DNA of 64,000 nucleotides from Agrypnia vestita (lineage: Eukaryota; Arthropoda; Insecta; Trichoptera; Phryganeidae): positions 1 through 64,000 of the forward strand of contig JADDOH010005014.1 of assembly GCA_016648135.1 (NCBI GenBank), given 5' to 3'. Under the pieces are notes generated by a model. The model saw only the letters and a list, made by a program, of their open reading frames with translations, did not search any database and was not told the origin of the DNA. Positions 35,413 through 46,590 of the stretch are shown here, one piece after another. Made by a program: the position numbers and the translations under genes. Within the stretch, counting starts at the first letter, position 1, and each line of letters starts with the position of its first letter.

Positions 35413-35940
35413 AATTTCGGATATTTTATACGCATTGTATGTATTACCGAAAAGCGAATCTCGACGTTTCGTTGGATACTTATCCAACGTCATCAGGAGG
35501 ACGACCTTTACCCGCGGAGGTGGAGGTCGAACTGATTAAAGGTGGTGCTTTCTAGGGCGTAAATTGTATGCACTTTGTTTGCAACATCCCAATTTCAATA
35601 GAGATGACAGTTACAAACTATTAAGTATTTGGCGCTCTGTTCTAACGATACTGATTCAACTCTTGAGAGAAGTCGCAGTAAAATCCGCCGACGTAACTAG
35701 TACATATTGCACACTGGCGACCTCTATTGTAGAAGATGAGAACACTCCACACCAAAGTGCATACAGTTTACTCCCTAGAAAGCAGCACCTTTAATCAGTC
35801 TGACCTCCACCTCCGCGGGTAAAAGTCATCCTCCTGATGACGTTGGATAAGTGTCCAACGAAACGTCGAGATTCGCTTCTCGGTAATACATACGGTGCGT
35901 ACAAAATATCCGAAATTACAGTTAAATATGTCTAACGACC
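35413..35940. mobile_element. repeat R3, 0.5-kb fold-back element
   Basis: Arms 35413-35580 and 35753-35917 are inverted copies differing at roughly 1 in 12 positions: AATTTCGGATATTTTATACG mirrored by CGTACAAAATATCCGAAATT, 'gaatctcgacgtttcg', CATCAGGAGGACGACC, CCGCGGAGGTGGAGGTCGAA and 'gtgctttctaggg'. The 170-bp centre has a different, more G+C-balanced sequence without a supported gene. R3-like sequence continues to about 35960 ('tgtctaacgaccgtaataa'), as it does in the copy at 31490. Each arm contains a hammerhead-like motif. Confidence 0.8.
35831..35875 (+). ncRNA. hammerhead-ribozyme-like motif in R3 right arm
   Basis: Layout seen: CTC (35831-35833), CTGATGA (35834-35840), one extra C, stem GTTGGA/TCCAAC (35842-35847 and 35854-35859) with a 6-nt loop, GAA (35860-35862), the palindrome ACGT (35863-35866), then C35867 and GAG pairing back to CTC. 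This gives the canonical core elements and a GUC cleavage triplet. The extra C between A9 and stem II, the 3-bp stem I and the 2-bp stem III with no loop make activity doubtful unless it folds as a dimer. The left arm holds the mirror copy (about 35455-35496, minus). Confidence 0.3.
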
Positions 35941-36365
35941 GTAATAACAACCTTAACTCTTTAATAAGATAAATAAAGCTCTAAAAATTAAAATTTTCTG
36001 AGAAGTTTCCCTTTACTATGAGAAAACCAACAATTTTATATATGTATTTTTCATGTTTCAACTTTCTCTCTATCGAAATTCTTGTATAAAAACAAAATTT
36101 AATATTCAATTTATATTGTAAAAACATTATTTCCTTGAAAATGTATAAAAAGTGACTTAATCCGAAGATACAATTTAATTCAAAATTGATACTATGACAT
36201 TTAAATTCCTATATATTTCATAGTATATTTACTTTAAGGGTTATGTTTAGAAAGCCACGTCTACCTTTCAGCTTCTTTGTAATTTCCGCTATTTACATTG
36301 CAAATACTTTTCAAGATTATATAGGTATGTTATTAATATATTTAATACTGACATACAAAATAGTA

Positions 36366-37123
36366 TACAGAGGGGCCAAATAAATATAGGTATACTTGTG
36401 TCGAGTTGAGGCGACGGTGTGTGGTATAACCTTTTTTCAGAAGATGTCGTTACTCGTACGAATGGCTGGAAAATGGCGGGGGCACGGTTATCGTTCGAGG
36501 AGCGGAAGACAATTTTGAAAGTTTAAATTTGAGAATGATTTTGAAGTAAATTAGTCATTCTTGTGTCATTTGGGCTTCAGAAAGCCAGATTTGATATGTA
36601 TGTGATGCCATTCATGTGGGAGTTAAATTTAACTTATTTTTTTAATACTGTAAGTGGTGAAGTATAGACAAATGCTACTTAAATTTTATCTGGCATTCAA
36701 GCATACTATGGGAATGAGCAGTTCCTTTTCCAACAAAATGGCATACCGCCACAATGAGAATTTTCCAAGTCGATAGGGGACAAAGAGGTGCATTTGAGTT
36801 TCCTCCACGCTCTCCTGATTTAACGTTACTTAAATTTTATCTTTGGAGGACCTTAAAGGTCAGGACATCGTAAGAAAGCAGCAACACTATTCGCGTCTTG
36901 AGAAGAAATTGAAACGGCGCATCGATTTCACTGGACAATTCAGCCAAAAATAGTTTGTCGTAATAAGTGTATGGATGATCATGGTAACAACTTTGAGTAG
37001 CTACTAAAAAAAGTTGAGTTTTTTTTGAGCACTTATTGAGCAAAGGTGATTAAATTTCAAAGGTGATTAAATTCAGGAGTTAATATCTGTGGAAATTCAA
37101 TATCACAAATATCCCTCTCTGTA
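36366..37123 (+). mobile_element. mariner/IS630-like DNA transposon relic
   Basis: The ends are approximate inverted repeats: TACAGAGGGGCCAAATAAAT at 36366 and ATATCCCTCTCTGTA ending at 37123, each next to TA. The interior carries a decayed transposase segment (36728-36870). At about 760 bp it is shorter than an intact element of this class (about 1.2-1.3 kb), so part of the coding region has been lost. Confidence 0.6.
36728..36870 (+). pseudogene. decayed IS630/mariner-type transposase fragment
   Basis: Reads FQQNGIPPQ, then a stop and a frameshift, then GQRGAFEFPPRSPDLTLLKF followed by YLWRTLK. This is the C-terminal half of the DDE catalytic domain of the mariner/IS630-like families, normally 'fQQDGAPpH ... 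WPpRSPDLtPlDFfLWG.lK'. The catalytic aspartate of QQD is replaced by N, and the frame is broken, so it is inactive. Upstream coding sequence is not recognisable. Confidence 0.65.
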
Positions 37124-39433
37124 TGGATATTATTTATTAATTAAATATTAAAAAATGTTTATAATAAAATTCTCAACGTTTATAATATTTACCAGCATAA
37201 AGTGAATATGAACAAAGCACATTTATCGTTAATATATTTAAAAATGCCTAACCAAATAAAAGGAAAACTTTAACTCCTGTGTGTCGGTGATGTAACGTAG
37301 GTCTACCTGTCATACAAAATATGAAATATCTACCTTATTTACGAAAACTACAACGTCACATTTTTTGTAATCATCGAATAGACATTTTCACACCAAAATT
37401 ACTAAATTAAACTGTTAGGAATGTACGGATTTTTTAATTAAAAAATATTTATTCATTACTCGCATATTTTCGGCCAGTGTGTAAGAGAGAGCAGAATATT
37501 GTACATCGCAGTTAAATCGAGCAAGAAAGAGCACGACAATACCATACATTTTATATAGGACAGAGATGGCGGTTGCTTGGGTTTCGGCGAAAGCAAAACA
37601 ATATAGAAAGAGTACGGTAGAGTCGGGTAACATGTGTTAGACAAAGACGGAGTGCAGGCGACTGAAGCGAGCTGGCGACCGCTTCGTTGTATTCAGTTGC
37701 CAATGAAACATCTGCGGAAGCGCACGCAAATTCGATTTGCCATAATTTTATAATAATTTACTAAAATAATGCAAATATGTATGTTTACCTTACATAATTA
37801 TATAAAGGGACCTTTTAAAAGTCTTATCTGTATAGTATTTATGTATATTTTATCACATATTAAAAACTAAGCTGATTTTTAATCACATAACGCTGTGTTA
37901 CTCCACCGTACCCAAAATTTTTTTTTAGCACAGTCTTTTAAGAGTTAATATATGTAGGCAACAATCAATCTGGAGAGTAATTCTAATGGAGAAACTTAAG
38001 CTCAATAGGTATTACATTGCATTTTATGTGTTTCAGTAGGACCTACGTTGCAACAATATACTAATTCAATATTCCTTAAATTATCCTTCTTAAATTAACG
38101 TATGCAAATATTTAAGAAATGTAAAATTTTTCGCCATGAATTATTAAGTGTATAACTCAAAATATTCAATGTTTGTCCAATAGCGAGATTAATATTTCCA
38201 CCATCAATACTTTATTCAAATAGGGTCTCTTTTTCGTGGTCGGATTATTTAGATATCTACACAAAAACATGTACATCTGACTGAACAAAGAATATTCACG
38301 TTACATTTCCCCTTAAGCACGATATTATTCAGGTTTTATATTGACAGAGATGTATCCCTTTAAACTCGAGATCGAAAACTATCAGTTCTCTTTTCGTCTG
38401 GGGAAAATAAATGTTTCTTGTCCATATGATAAATTGTAATGGAACGCTGTCGATACACAGAAAAAATGTATAATGCAAATCTTTTCGATATAAAGGAGAT
38501 GAAGTAAGGCTTTGGGATGAAAATTGTATATCCATTTTAACTTATAATTAGGTGTAAATTTCACTATAAAAATTGCGAAGACGAATCAAATTCATGTGGC
38601 ATCTACATTTTTTATATCAAAATAAGGATGTGTAATTTGAAAAATTTTTAACGAAATAATTACTTCATTTAAATATTAAGGAACATTATCACATGAAGAC
38701 GAATTGTGCCATTGAGATATAACGCATACAAATTTAAGTAAAAAATTACGTGTGCGATCGGGGGCCCCCCATCACGAACGATGTTTCTTACGATATTTCT
38801 TTAGCTCCGATTGTAATTTGATATGGAAATCTAGATTGTTCATATTTATATATTTTCGTTGTGTAAGAAAACGTTACGTTAAAGTTGTTTTTCGATTTTT
38901 TTCTCTTTTCATACTCTTTTTGACGCTGAGCATCTTATTTCACTATTGTCTCATTGTAATGTAAGTAAATAGTAAAAAGTAAACATGTATATAAACAGTA
39001 AAAAATACTTGTATAAAAATAAACAATTTTATTAACTTACTTTTCTTGATTTGTATAACACATAACTAGCATGTAACTCACGTATGATTTAAAACAAACA
39101 ACAAATACCCAAGTATTAACAAAATTTCCATTTCAGTATTGAGGTTAGACAACATGTCGCGCACGATGCTCCTCTACTCGAATCTCGAATCTAGCACGCG
39201 CACACACTCATTTATAATCGAAAGAGAAAGAGAGAGTCGCATGGAGAGGGCATAAAGCTTTTTCCATTTCTTTCTTAATATAAAAGCGAGGTTTCGGGTG
39301 CTTCTCGATGCCTTCGGATGCCCGAAAGCCGATTGTCTTACAGCCAAGTCTTACTGTCTTACTGTCCAACATGACAATTGCCCGACAAGCCAACTTCCTG
39401 ACAAAAAATTATTTCATTTTTACCACCTTGTTC

Positions 39434-39502
39434 GTGTTTGTCCGTTTGTCCGTTTATTCGTTTTTCCGATTTAACGTTTGTCCGTCTGTCCGTCTGCCCA
39501 TC

Positions 39503-39553
<51 letters not shown>

Positions 39554-39979
39554 CCGCCTGCCCGCCTGCCCGCCTGCCCGCCTGCCCGCCTGTCCGCCTG
39601 TCCGCCTGTCCGCCTGTCCGTCTGTCCGTCTGTCCGTCTGTCCGTCTGTCCGTCTGTCCGTCTGTCCGTCTGTCCGTCTGTCCGTCTGTCCGTCTGTCCG
39701 TCTGTCCGTCTGTCCGTCTGTCCGTCTGTCCGTCTGTCCGTCTGTCCGTCTGTCCGTCTGTCCGTCTGTCCTGTCTGTCCGTCGTCCGTCTGTCCGTCTG
39801 TCCGTCTGTCCGTCTGTCCGTCTGTCCGTCTGTCCGTCTGTCGCGGTCGTGTCCGGTCTGTCCGTCCGTGTCCGTCTGTCCGTCTGTCCGTCTGTCCGTC
39901 TGTCCGTCTGTCCGTCTGTCCGTCTGTCCGTCTGTCCGTCTGTCCGTCTGTCCGTCTGTCCGTCTGTCCGTCTGTCCGT
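39434..39979 (+). repeat. octamer minisatellite (GTCTGTCC)n, about 546 bp
   Basis: After a degenerate start (GTTTGTCCGTTTGTCC...), 8-bp units run in discrete blocks: 7 units of TCTGCCCG (39501-39556), 4 of CCTGCCCG (39557-39588), 4 of CCTGTCCG (39589-39620), then TCTGTCCG to the end. Phase-breaking interruptions lie at about 39769-39785 and 39841-39872. Because 8 is not a multiple of 3, all frames on both strands are open and encode Cys-Pro-Ser-Val-Arg-Leu type or Thr-Asp-Gly-Gln-Arg type repeats; these are artefacts, not genes. Confidence 0.95.
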
Positions 39980-40165
39980 CCTCATTTGAAAGTATAAATT
40001 ATTTAATCAATTCAACGAAATACAAATAAAATGAATCGTATCATGAAAGCAAATGAATAAACTTTACAGTCCAGTTAATTTATATAGCCCTGAATTACTA
40101 GAATAAATTATGAAATATTTCTTTGTTTATTTAGACTGGCTTCGTCGGATGTAGACTGAGTGGAG

Positions 40166-40356
40166 TTCAAAGATTGCTGGATGGCTTTTAAGGCTTTATA
40201 CGAGACGGCACCGACATATATTATATCAGAGATCTACGCTCGAGAGGTTTCGAGAGAAAAACTATCAAGACCAGACAAAAAACATATTATTCTGATGTCA
40301 AACAGAATGGGATATGTCGTCGGAGACTTTTGTGTCGCCAGTACAATAGTCTGAAA
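40166..40356 (+). pseudogene. possible LINE RT C-terminal remnant
   Basis: The open frame includes AFKALYETAPTYIISEIYAR and, further on, GYVVGDFCVASTIV. The spacing recalls the C-terminal end of L2/CR1-type RTs ('fKaLnglAP.Yi..l... YGdraFsvaaprlWN'). It is short and the match is partial, so a chance resemblance remains possible. Confidence 0.35.
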
Positions 40357-40609
40357 TAAGATGTTTTCTTTTGTTGGTGGACATTTCCGAAATCAGATAT
40401 CTCCTAAAATATACGAAGTAGTGTACAAAGTGAGCTGAAAATACCCCAAAAACTGATCAAATAAGTGTATGTATCTATTTATTTATACACTTATATGTAC
40501 CATTTTGCCAAAGAATATTTATTCTATGACTGTCTTTGTTTGCAATGAATATTATATAGTACAGACATATTATCATAAATTTAGTACGAATTTATTTAAA
40601 TCAAACATT

Positions 40610-40760
40610 TTTCCATTACTTCTTCAAAAGTAGCGGAATAAGTTTGTTGTAACATTATTTAAATTAATAAAAATAAAAAACTTTGTATAAAACCACTGAT
40701 TTTTAATTATCAACATGTTTCAGGAACATTAGTTTCATTATCAAGATACTACGTTTAGTA
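40610..40760 (-). repeat. dispersed repeat R2, partial
   Basis: CTTCTTCAAAAGTAGCGGAA, 'taacattatttaaattaata', 'aaactttgtataaaaccact' and 'atcaacatgtttcaggaac' follow the R2 order. On the minus strand the core is GTATCTTGATAA ... CCTGAAACATGTTGATAA; GTATC and GATAA can pair over 4 bp, and the core has substitutions at two conserved positions. Confidence 0.55.
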
Positions 40761-41244
40761 AAAATTAAATTTAAAATTAAAATTACATTTAAATTCTACA
40801 GAAGAACAACTTTAGTAAATTAAAGATTTTTTTGTAAAATAACATGTGTAAATATGATATTTAAAAATACCGGGACTTGTAAATTAATTTTTAATGGTTG
40901 CAAAAGTTTATTTTTTGATTATTCAGTTGATAATGGCATAATCTGCTGAAACGAACGTCCTGGTTTGGATAATAAAAATATTGAACTCTTAAAATTTTGA
41001 GCTGATTCTTAAATTTTTAAGGATCGCAATCGTTTTTATACAGTTTTAACTTGTAAATATTTTAATTTTCGAATTGAGGAGCACCTAAAATTTTAAATAG
41101 CGATAACTCTTCCGAATTTTTGAATCTTTTGGAAACAAACTACTAATAAACAAATACTATATACGTTTGTTTATTATAATTCTTCTTCGTTATAATTCTT
41201 TTTACACATAATTATTACCTTTTATATTTCTACATTATGTATTT

Positions 41245-41285
41245 AAACCCGATGAAGGCTCAGCTCTGAGCCGAAACTAATCGGT
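41245..41285 (+). repeat. hairpin with GATGA...GAAAC motif
   Basis: CCCGATGAAGGCTCAGCTCT followed by GAGCCGAAACTAATCGG: a perfect 6-bp stem (GGCTCA/TGAGCC, loop GCTC) between CGATGA and GAAAC. It has the same layout as the R2/R3 motifs but C replaces the conserved T of CTGATGA. The nearby ATAAT-rich flanks show no stem I. Confidence 0.5.
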
Positions 41286-42997
41286 AATTTTTCAATTAGG
41301 TAGTGTTAGACAAAGTGTTATTTTATCATAAATATTTTAAATATTTTTTATTAGTTATTCAAACCTCATATAAATATTTTTTGTTGAAGTCAATTCTTCC
41401 AATTTAAATTTTTAGCATAATGTTGTTTTCTGAATAATGGACCATTGGCCCCAAAACATGTTGAAAATTGTGGTCTTACATAAAGTGTTTTCTTTTTATC
41501 AATACTTTAAAATTAGAATAAAAACAGATTCAGTACCACAAAGCTATCAACGTCTCAAAATTAACGGTGGATTTATCTTAAATGTTATCAAGCTTTCAGA
41601 AATATATTTACAAATTCACAATATTTATCGCCTTTCATTCATGTGTATTTATCCTGGAAAGTGTTGAGTATATTTGGTAGTTTTTTCTCGTCTTTTTATT
41701 TCTTGGAGACTCTGAGACACACTTCGGTAAGAAGGGCGGAGATATTGATTTTGGGAATTAATAATTTTGTACAGAAATGTGTAGTCCTGTTCACAGCCTC
41801 CCCATTTTTCTCTGTTTATTGTTATTCTCGTTGTCAAATCTAATTAATTTTATTTCTTTGCTTTATATATAAAATTTGCTTATGTTTCATTTCTTTTGCA
41901 TATTTATAATTTTGTGTTTTCTTAATCTGATAATGTTATTTTACATTGTATAATTTTTACTAATAAAGAATTTTATTTTGTGTGGAGAGAAACAGTGAAT
42001 GGAATTTTGCGGGTCTCTCCAGGTCATGTCGCCCTACACACAACACCTTAAGGCCTTAAGAGAAAAAATATTAACCTGACGAAATATGAGCAGGACCGAT
42101 ATGGAAACTTTCGCTCATAAAACAGTCCTGGGAATACGGTGGGTGTCCATTTATTTTTAATCGTCATTTGTTGTAACGTACATATTTCCGCAGAGTTATC
42201 TTCTCAGATATCACAGGATACAATGACTGTTTTCTTCTATACTAATAAGGATATTGAAGAGTACCTATACATATAATAAAAAATCGTTTGAAATTATGTT
42301 AACTGTAATGAAATATCTTACTTTTAAGGACTTTCAGTGTAACCATTCACCGTACAATAATTGAATTGCGAGGTCTGAAAAAACCTTTCAAATATATTCA
42401 ATTAGTTTTCAAAGATTCTCACAAACGAGCTAGATCTTTTCCACATTAGTGGTCACAAACCGCGGCAAAGTTTAATGGCATTTTAAAACGACTTCCGAAT
42501 TAAGGAAACGGATATACCGGTATCGAAAAACCATTAAAGTTTAAGTCAGAATTGTCCCATAACTTCTGATTCTGAAATACAAACTATAAGCGAGTTTTGG
42601 GTTTTCGTTCAACTTTTCACTAGTTGGTATATTTATGAAGTAATCTACTTTTATACCGTGACGTACATACCGTGATATTACGGATAGATTATCAACACTG
42701 AAATCAGCGTAGCTTTCAGTATTTATCTGAGAATGTTAGGGTTAAGCTTACATCTTTCAAAATAGTCATGAAATGCACCAATTACACGCACTGAGTAATT
42801 TTTTAAGAAACATTATAAATTGAATTTTACACAAAACGAGATAAAAAAACGACCAATAACTACTGTATCTTGAGACAAAACTGTATCCGTGGATACACTT
42901 TTCTTTAGCTCAGTTACATAGGTACAGGAATCTCGTAGCTTGTGGCAAAAACTTCGGGAGAGCCTTCTTAATTCAATTTTGAAAACAAATATTATTT

Positions 42998-43170
42998 TAA
43001 TTTATAGAAATACAATTTGTTTACACCACTTTTTTTATCCTGACGAAGAAGCCATTGGCTTTGAAATTGAATTTTTCAATAATAAAATAAGTTGTGTAAA
43101 CAAAGCGTATTTCTATAAATTATAATTATAATGTCACCACAAAATAATTTTGCTGTGTTTGAAGAAAAAC
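42998..43170 (+). repeat. repeat R2, fold-back copy
   Basis: Arms 'ttatagaaatacaatttgtt' with 'tacaccact' and 'gttgtgtaaacaaagcgtat' with 'ttctataa' are inverted. The apex reads ATCCTGACGAAGAAGCCATT then GGCTTTGAAATTGA. The right end continues 'aatgtcaccacaaaataatt' and 'ttgctgtgtttgaagaa', the common R2 terminus. Confidence 0.65.
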
Positions 43171-43327
43171 AAATATTATTATTTATGCTTCGGGTGAAAT
43201 GTCAACAATTGAGTAGATAAGTGAAACTAATATTTTTTACTAGAGAACATTTATATCAAATATTAAAATGTATTAAATGATTAAAAATTACGATAAATCT
43301 TTCTTCTTCAATAGCTCTACAGTAAAA

Positions 43328-44235
43328 GGTGTCAAACAGGTTTGCGTAATGTCTCCATGGCTGTTCAATATATAAATATATAATTGTATGAAAGAACTGG
43401 AATGGAGGTGCAAAAATGAGTGATTTGATTGTATGCTTACTGTGCGCGGATGATGCAGTATTAATGGCAAATAGCGAACAAGACTTACAGCCTAGTTAGC
43501 AGGATGTGTGGTAAGGAAAGTGACCTTATTATGAACGTAAACGAGTCAAAAGTGATGGTTTTTGAGAATAAGGAAAGTTAGACAACGTGTGTAATGCTAC
43601 TAAGTAATGAATATTTGGTACAAGTAGAGGAGTTTATGTACTTGGGAAGTATGTTTGATAGAAGAGAGAATGTTAAGAAATATATCGATAGAAGAATGAC
43701 TGCTGGAAATAAGGTGAACGTTACTGTGAACGCAATAATTAATAATATAAATATGTCTACAGAAGCACAACTAGGGGTACGTAATGGAATTCTAAGTATT
43801 CTATGAACGAAAGTAGACTGAAAGCAGTGTAGATGAGATGCTTTAGACGTATGTGTGGTAAATCCATTTATGATAGAATAAAGAAATAATATATTAGAAA
43901 TTAATGTAAAGCTGATCTTAGCATAGTTAATAGAATAAAAAAAAGAGTGTCTCGGATGGTTTGGGCATGTTGAGCAAATGAATGAGGAAATAATGCTTAG
44001 AAATATATATATATAATGCAAGTGATGATGGCGCCAAATAGAGAGGGCGACCGCAGAAGACGTGACGTGACCAGATTAACCATATACTGGAGGATGGCCC
44101 CGTTAGAAACCTCAACAACCGGCGAGCTTACATGCGAAGATGTACGAATGTGGATTTGTTGTCAGGACAGAAGAGTGTGACGCTCTATTCTCTCTGTATA
44201 CCCCCACGGGGAAACGACGTGATGGTTAGTAAATA
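43328..44235 (+). pseudogene. RTE-like non-LTR retrotransposon relic
   Basis: In order: GVKQVCVMSPWLFNI (from 43328; consensus GVRQGC.MSPWLFNi), CADDAVLMANSEQDLQ with the catalytic ADD at 43446-43454, NVNESKVMVF, VEEFMYLGSMFD, and a C-terminal part with RGRPQKT, 'NLNNRRAYMRRC' and 'SLCIPPRGNDVM' near 44045-44220. Numerous stops and frameshifts break the frame. The 3' end (about 44220-44235) is a short TAAG/TAAA repeat rather than poly(A), as is usual for RTE-clade elements. The RT domain is the only recognisable part; the endonuclease is absent. Confidence 0.7.
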
Positions 44236-44895
44236 AGTAAGTACTTCCAGCAGTCTTCGTCTCTAACTCCTCCTGTCTCCCGCTGCAGATCTTCAGTCTG
44301 TAATCCGCATAATTTGGTTGGTAGATCAATTATGATAAATCCTTATCCGATCAATATACCAACATCAAAATTTTGTCGATTAATGTTTCCCTTCATGTTT
44401 GCATTTTAAAGAACTTAACATTATTTACAACTTAATAATTTAAAATTAATTTACACATTGATTAATAATCAAAATGAATACGCATAAAATTAATAATAAT
44501 TAATAAAAAAAAACTTTTTAGGCATTACTATTAAGCTGGAATAAACTAATTAATATTATCAATAATACTACGTAAAAATATTGGTCCTGTGTGGTCCAGA
44601 CCCCTTCGCATGCAGATGCTAGCTCCATGCATCGAACGACATCCACCAATCGGAGAATAAATACGGCCAACCAGGTCCCAACCGCTGAGGGGTATATTCA
44701 CTCTTCCGTCAACCACTGCAGCCATCGCAAGCAATATTTCTGTACCTTTTTGTAAATTTGTACCAAATAAAGACCATAATTAATCGTGAGTATAATTTAA
44801 ACTCTGTATCTATCTGCTTATCCTGTCTCTGATAATCATTTCAGACACAAATGCGTCACTCACACAATACTGTCACGTGCCGACACAAGAAGGTG

Positions 44896-44975
44896 TCTTT
44901 GGACGGGTGGGCATTTTCTTCTCAGAACATCTGAGAAGAAAACGCCCAAAATTTACACCTAACCCGCCAAAGGCC
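44896..44975. repeat. long hairpin with 19-bp near-perfect core stem
   Basis: The core TGGGCATTTTCTTCTCAGA, loop ACA, TCTGAGAAGAAAACGCCCA lies at 44908-44948 with a single mismatch. Outer blocks 'tttggacgggt' and 'acccgccaaag' also pair, giving a stem of about 35 bp with an internal asymmetric gap. It could be a MITE core or a miRNA-type hairpin in the dpr primary transcript. Confidence 0.65.
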
Positions 44976-45087
44976 TTTAATTATCTCATAAAATGTTAGA
45001 GAGTAACCAATTTCGTAATTTAAATGTTGATAATTATTGTTGGACAAGTATTGGTACACTTATTTTGTTACATTGAATATTTTCTCA

Positions 45088-45212
45088 ATTTTTTTTTTGA
45101 ATAGAGATGCGAACACGGAATTCGTGTCACATCAATATTCTTACTATTTTCAAATTAAACCAAACGCTTGTGCTATGAAAATAGGACTAACTTGCTTGTC
45201 TGGAGTGAGATT
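45088..45212 (-). mobile_element. SINE copy (minus), 5'-truncated
   Basis: Reverse complement of 52720-52813: GAATCTCACTCCAGACAAGC, 'aagttagtcctattttcata', 'gcacaagcgttt', 'gtgacacgaattc.gtgttcgc' and 'atctctattc', ending in a (T)10 run (plus strand 45088-45098) as the A-tail. It has about 28 extra bases between 'aagcgtttggt' and 'gtgacacg', and lacks the tRNA-like head. Shared antisense peptides between the copies come from this homology. Confidence 0.75.
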
Positions 45213-46497
45213 CTGTATATAGTTTTATTCTATATTCAAGAGTTATATCTTGAAAAATTTCAAGTAATTAATAAGTGAATCTTATAATTATTGATTCACG
45301 TATTGTCTTTATGTATTGTCAAGATTGAAAAATTTCAGCTCGTTTGGACATTCGGATGTATGTGAAATATCGATTAAAATATTCAGAGAAACAGGTGAAG
45401 CTAATAAAAGCATATGCAGCAAACTAATAAAAATAAATAATCTATGAGACTGATACTGTGCATTGGAATTTCAAAATAGTTATTTAAAAAACCGTTTTTA
45501 GAACGAATCTCCGTAGGTTTACTTTTCTGGTAACACGTTGTTAATCTGCTAAAAAACCACCTTGGTTCCAGTTATAGAAGTCTTTTCCACACCCTGTCTA
45601 TTCTATTTACAGTTCTGGTGGAGAGCATCTCCGTTCCAAAGTTCCCCGCTAGCTCGCTGGCGAACTTAACGAGGCCAACAAAAAGAAAATGGCTGGAAAT
45701 TAAGTTGTTTTAATCGTTTGTCGGAATAAACTTTGAACACTTTCTGAATGCACCGACAGAAGGAATTGCAGCCTCTCGCAGGGGAAGTGACATTTGAAAA
45801 GTAGACTGCTTCATTGTTTGCCGTCAAAAGTTATCTCATTTTATAATAATACAGTGTCTCCCTTACACCTACGTAAAACATAAATTTAAAAACTTACATG
45901 ACTCTCAACAAAAGAGAGATGGTAAAGAGAGGATAATATGAGGCACTATCCTATTTTTGTTTTTATATTTAAAATTACAACAGGACACTCTCTTAAATGA
46001 GCTCAAGATTGAGTGAGAATTGTGGTCCTTACATCTGCCTCTACAGAGCGAATTGTTTTTCTCTTTCAGTGGCTGATGTTTGAAGTAATGAGTACCTAAC
46101 GAAGCTTTGGTCATCTTTCGAGCTTTGTCTATCCATCTGATTGTAGATGGACTCTTTCTTCATCCTTGTACATTCCACAGTTATCAAAAATTTCCACAAG
46201 TTCTTCTGGACTTTCTGGGGAAATAACTTGAACTGAGATACGCAATAAAGACTGAAAAGATATTGGGTTTATCTCAGTGGACCGGAACGACGGAATACCA
46301 ACACTATGACATCATTTTTTTATACAGAGGAATACATAGAATATAAATGATATAAATATTATACCCAGAGCTCAAAATGGACCGAAACATCACTCCGGTT
46401 CGTAAGAATCTCAGAAAAAAAACTCCGGCAATTTCAATTGCATTGTTTCTTATTTTAAATTTAATACAAATTATTATAGTTTAAATGTTGTATTTTG

Positions 46498-46590
46498 CAA
46501 TAGTATGTGTTTGTTGGTCTAGTGATGAAAATAGCTTAGTAACTCAGTGATTGCGGGTTCAAGATTCTTTCTAGACCTGCAATTAGATCG
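46498..46590 (+). mobile_element. possible tRNA-derived SINE head
   Basis: TTGTTGGTCTAGTGATGAAA, then GTGATTGCGGGTTCAAGATT: an A-box-like and a strong B-box-like block at roughly tRNA spacing (about 45 nt), similar in start to the SINE at 52653 (TTGTTGGTCTTGTGGTTAGG). Its downstream part does not match that SINE, so it may belong to another family. Confidence 0.4.

Noticed and set aside
39308..40029. Several 180-230-codon open frames with Cys-Pro-Ser-Val or Thr-Asp-Gly-Gln repeats
   Set aside because: They come from the 8-bp satellite: all frames of both strands are open because the octamer contains no stop. There is no independent coding evidence.
43578..44021. 147-codon minus-strand frame rich in Ser, Phe and Ile
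   Set aside because: It is antisense to the RTE-like RT relic, and composition explains it.
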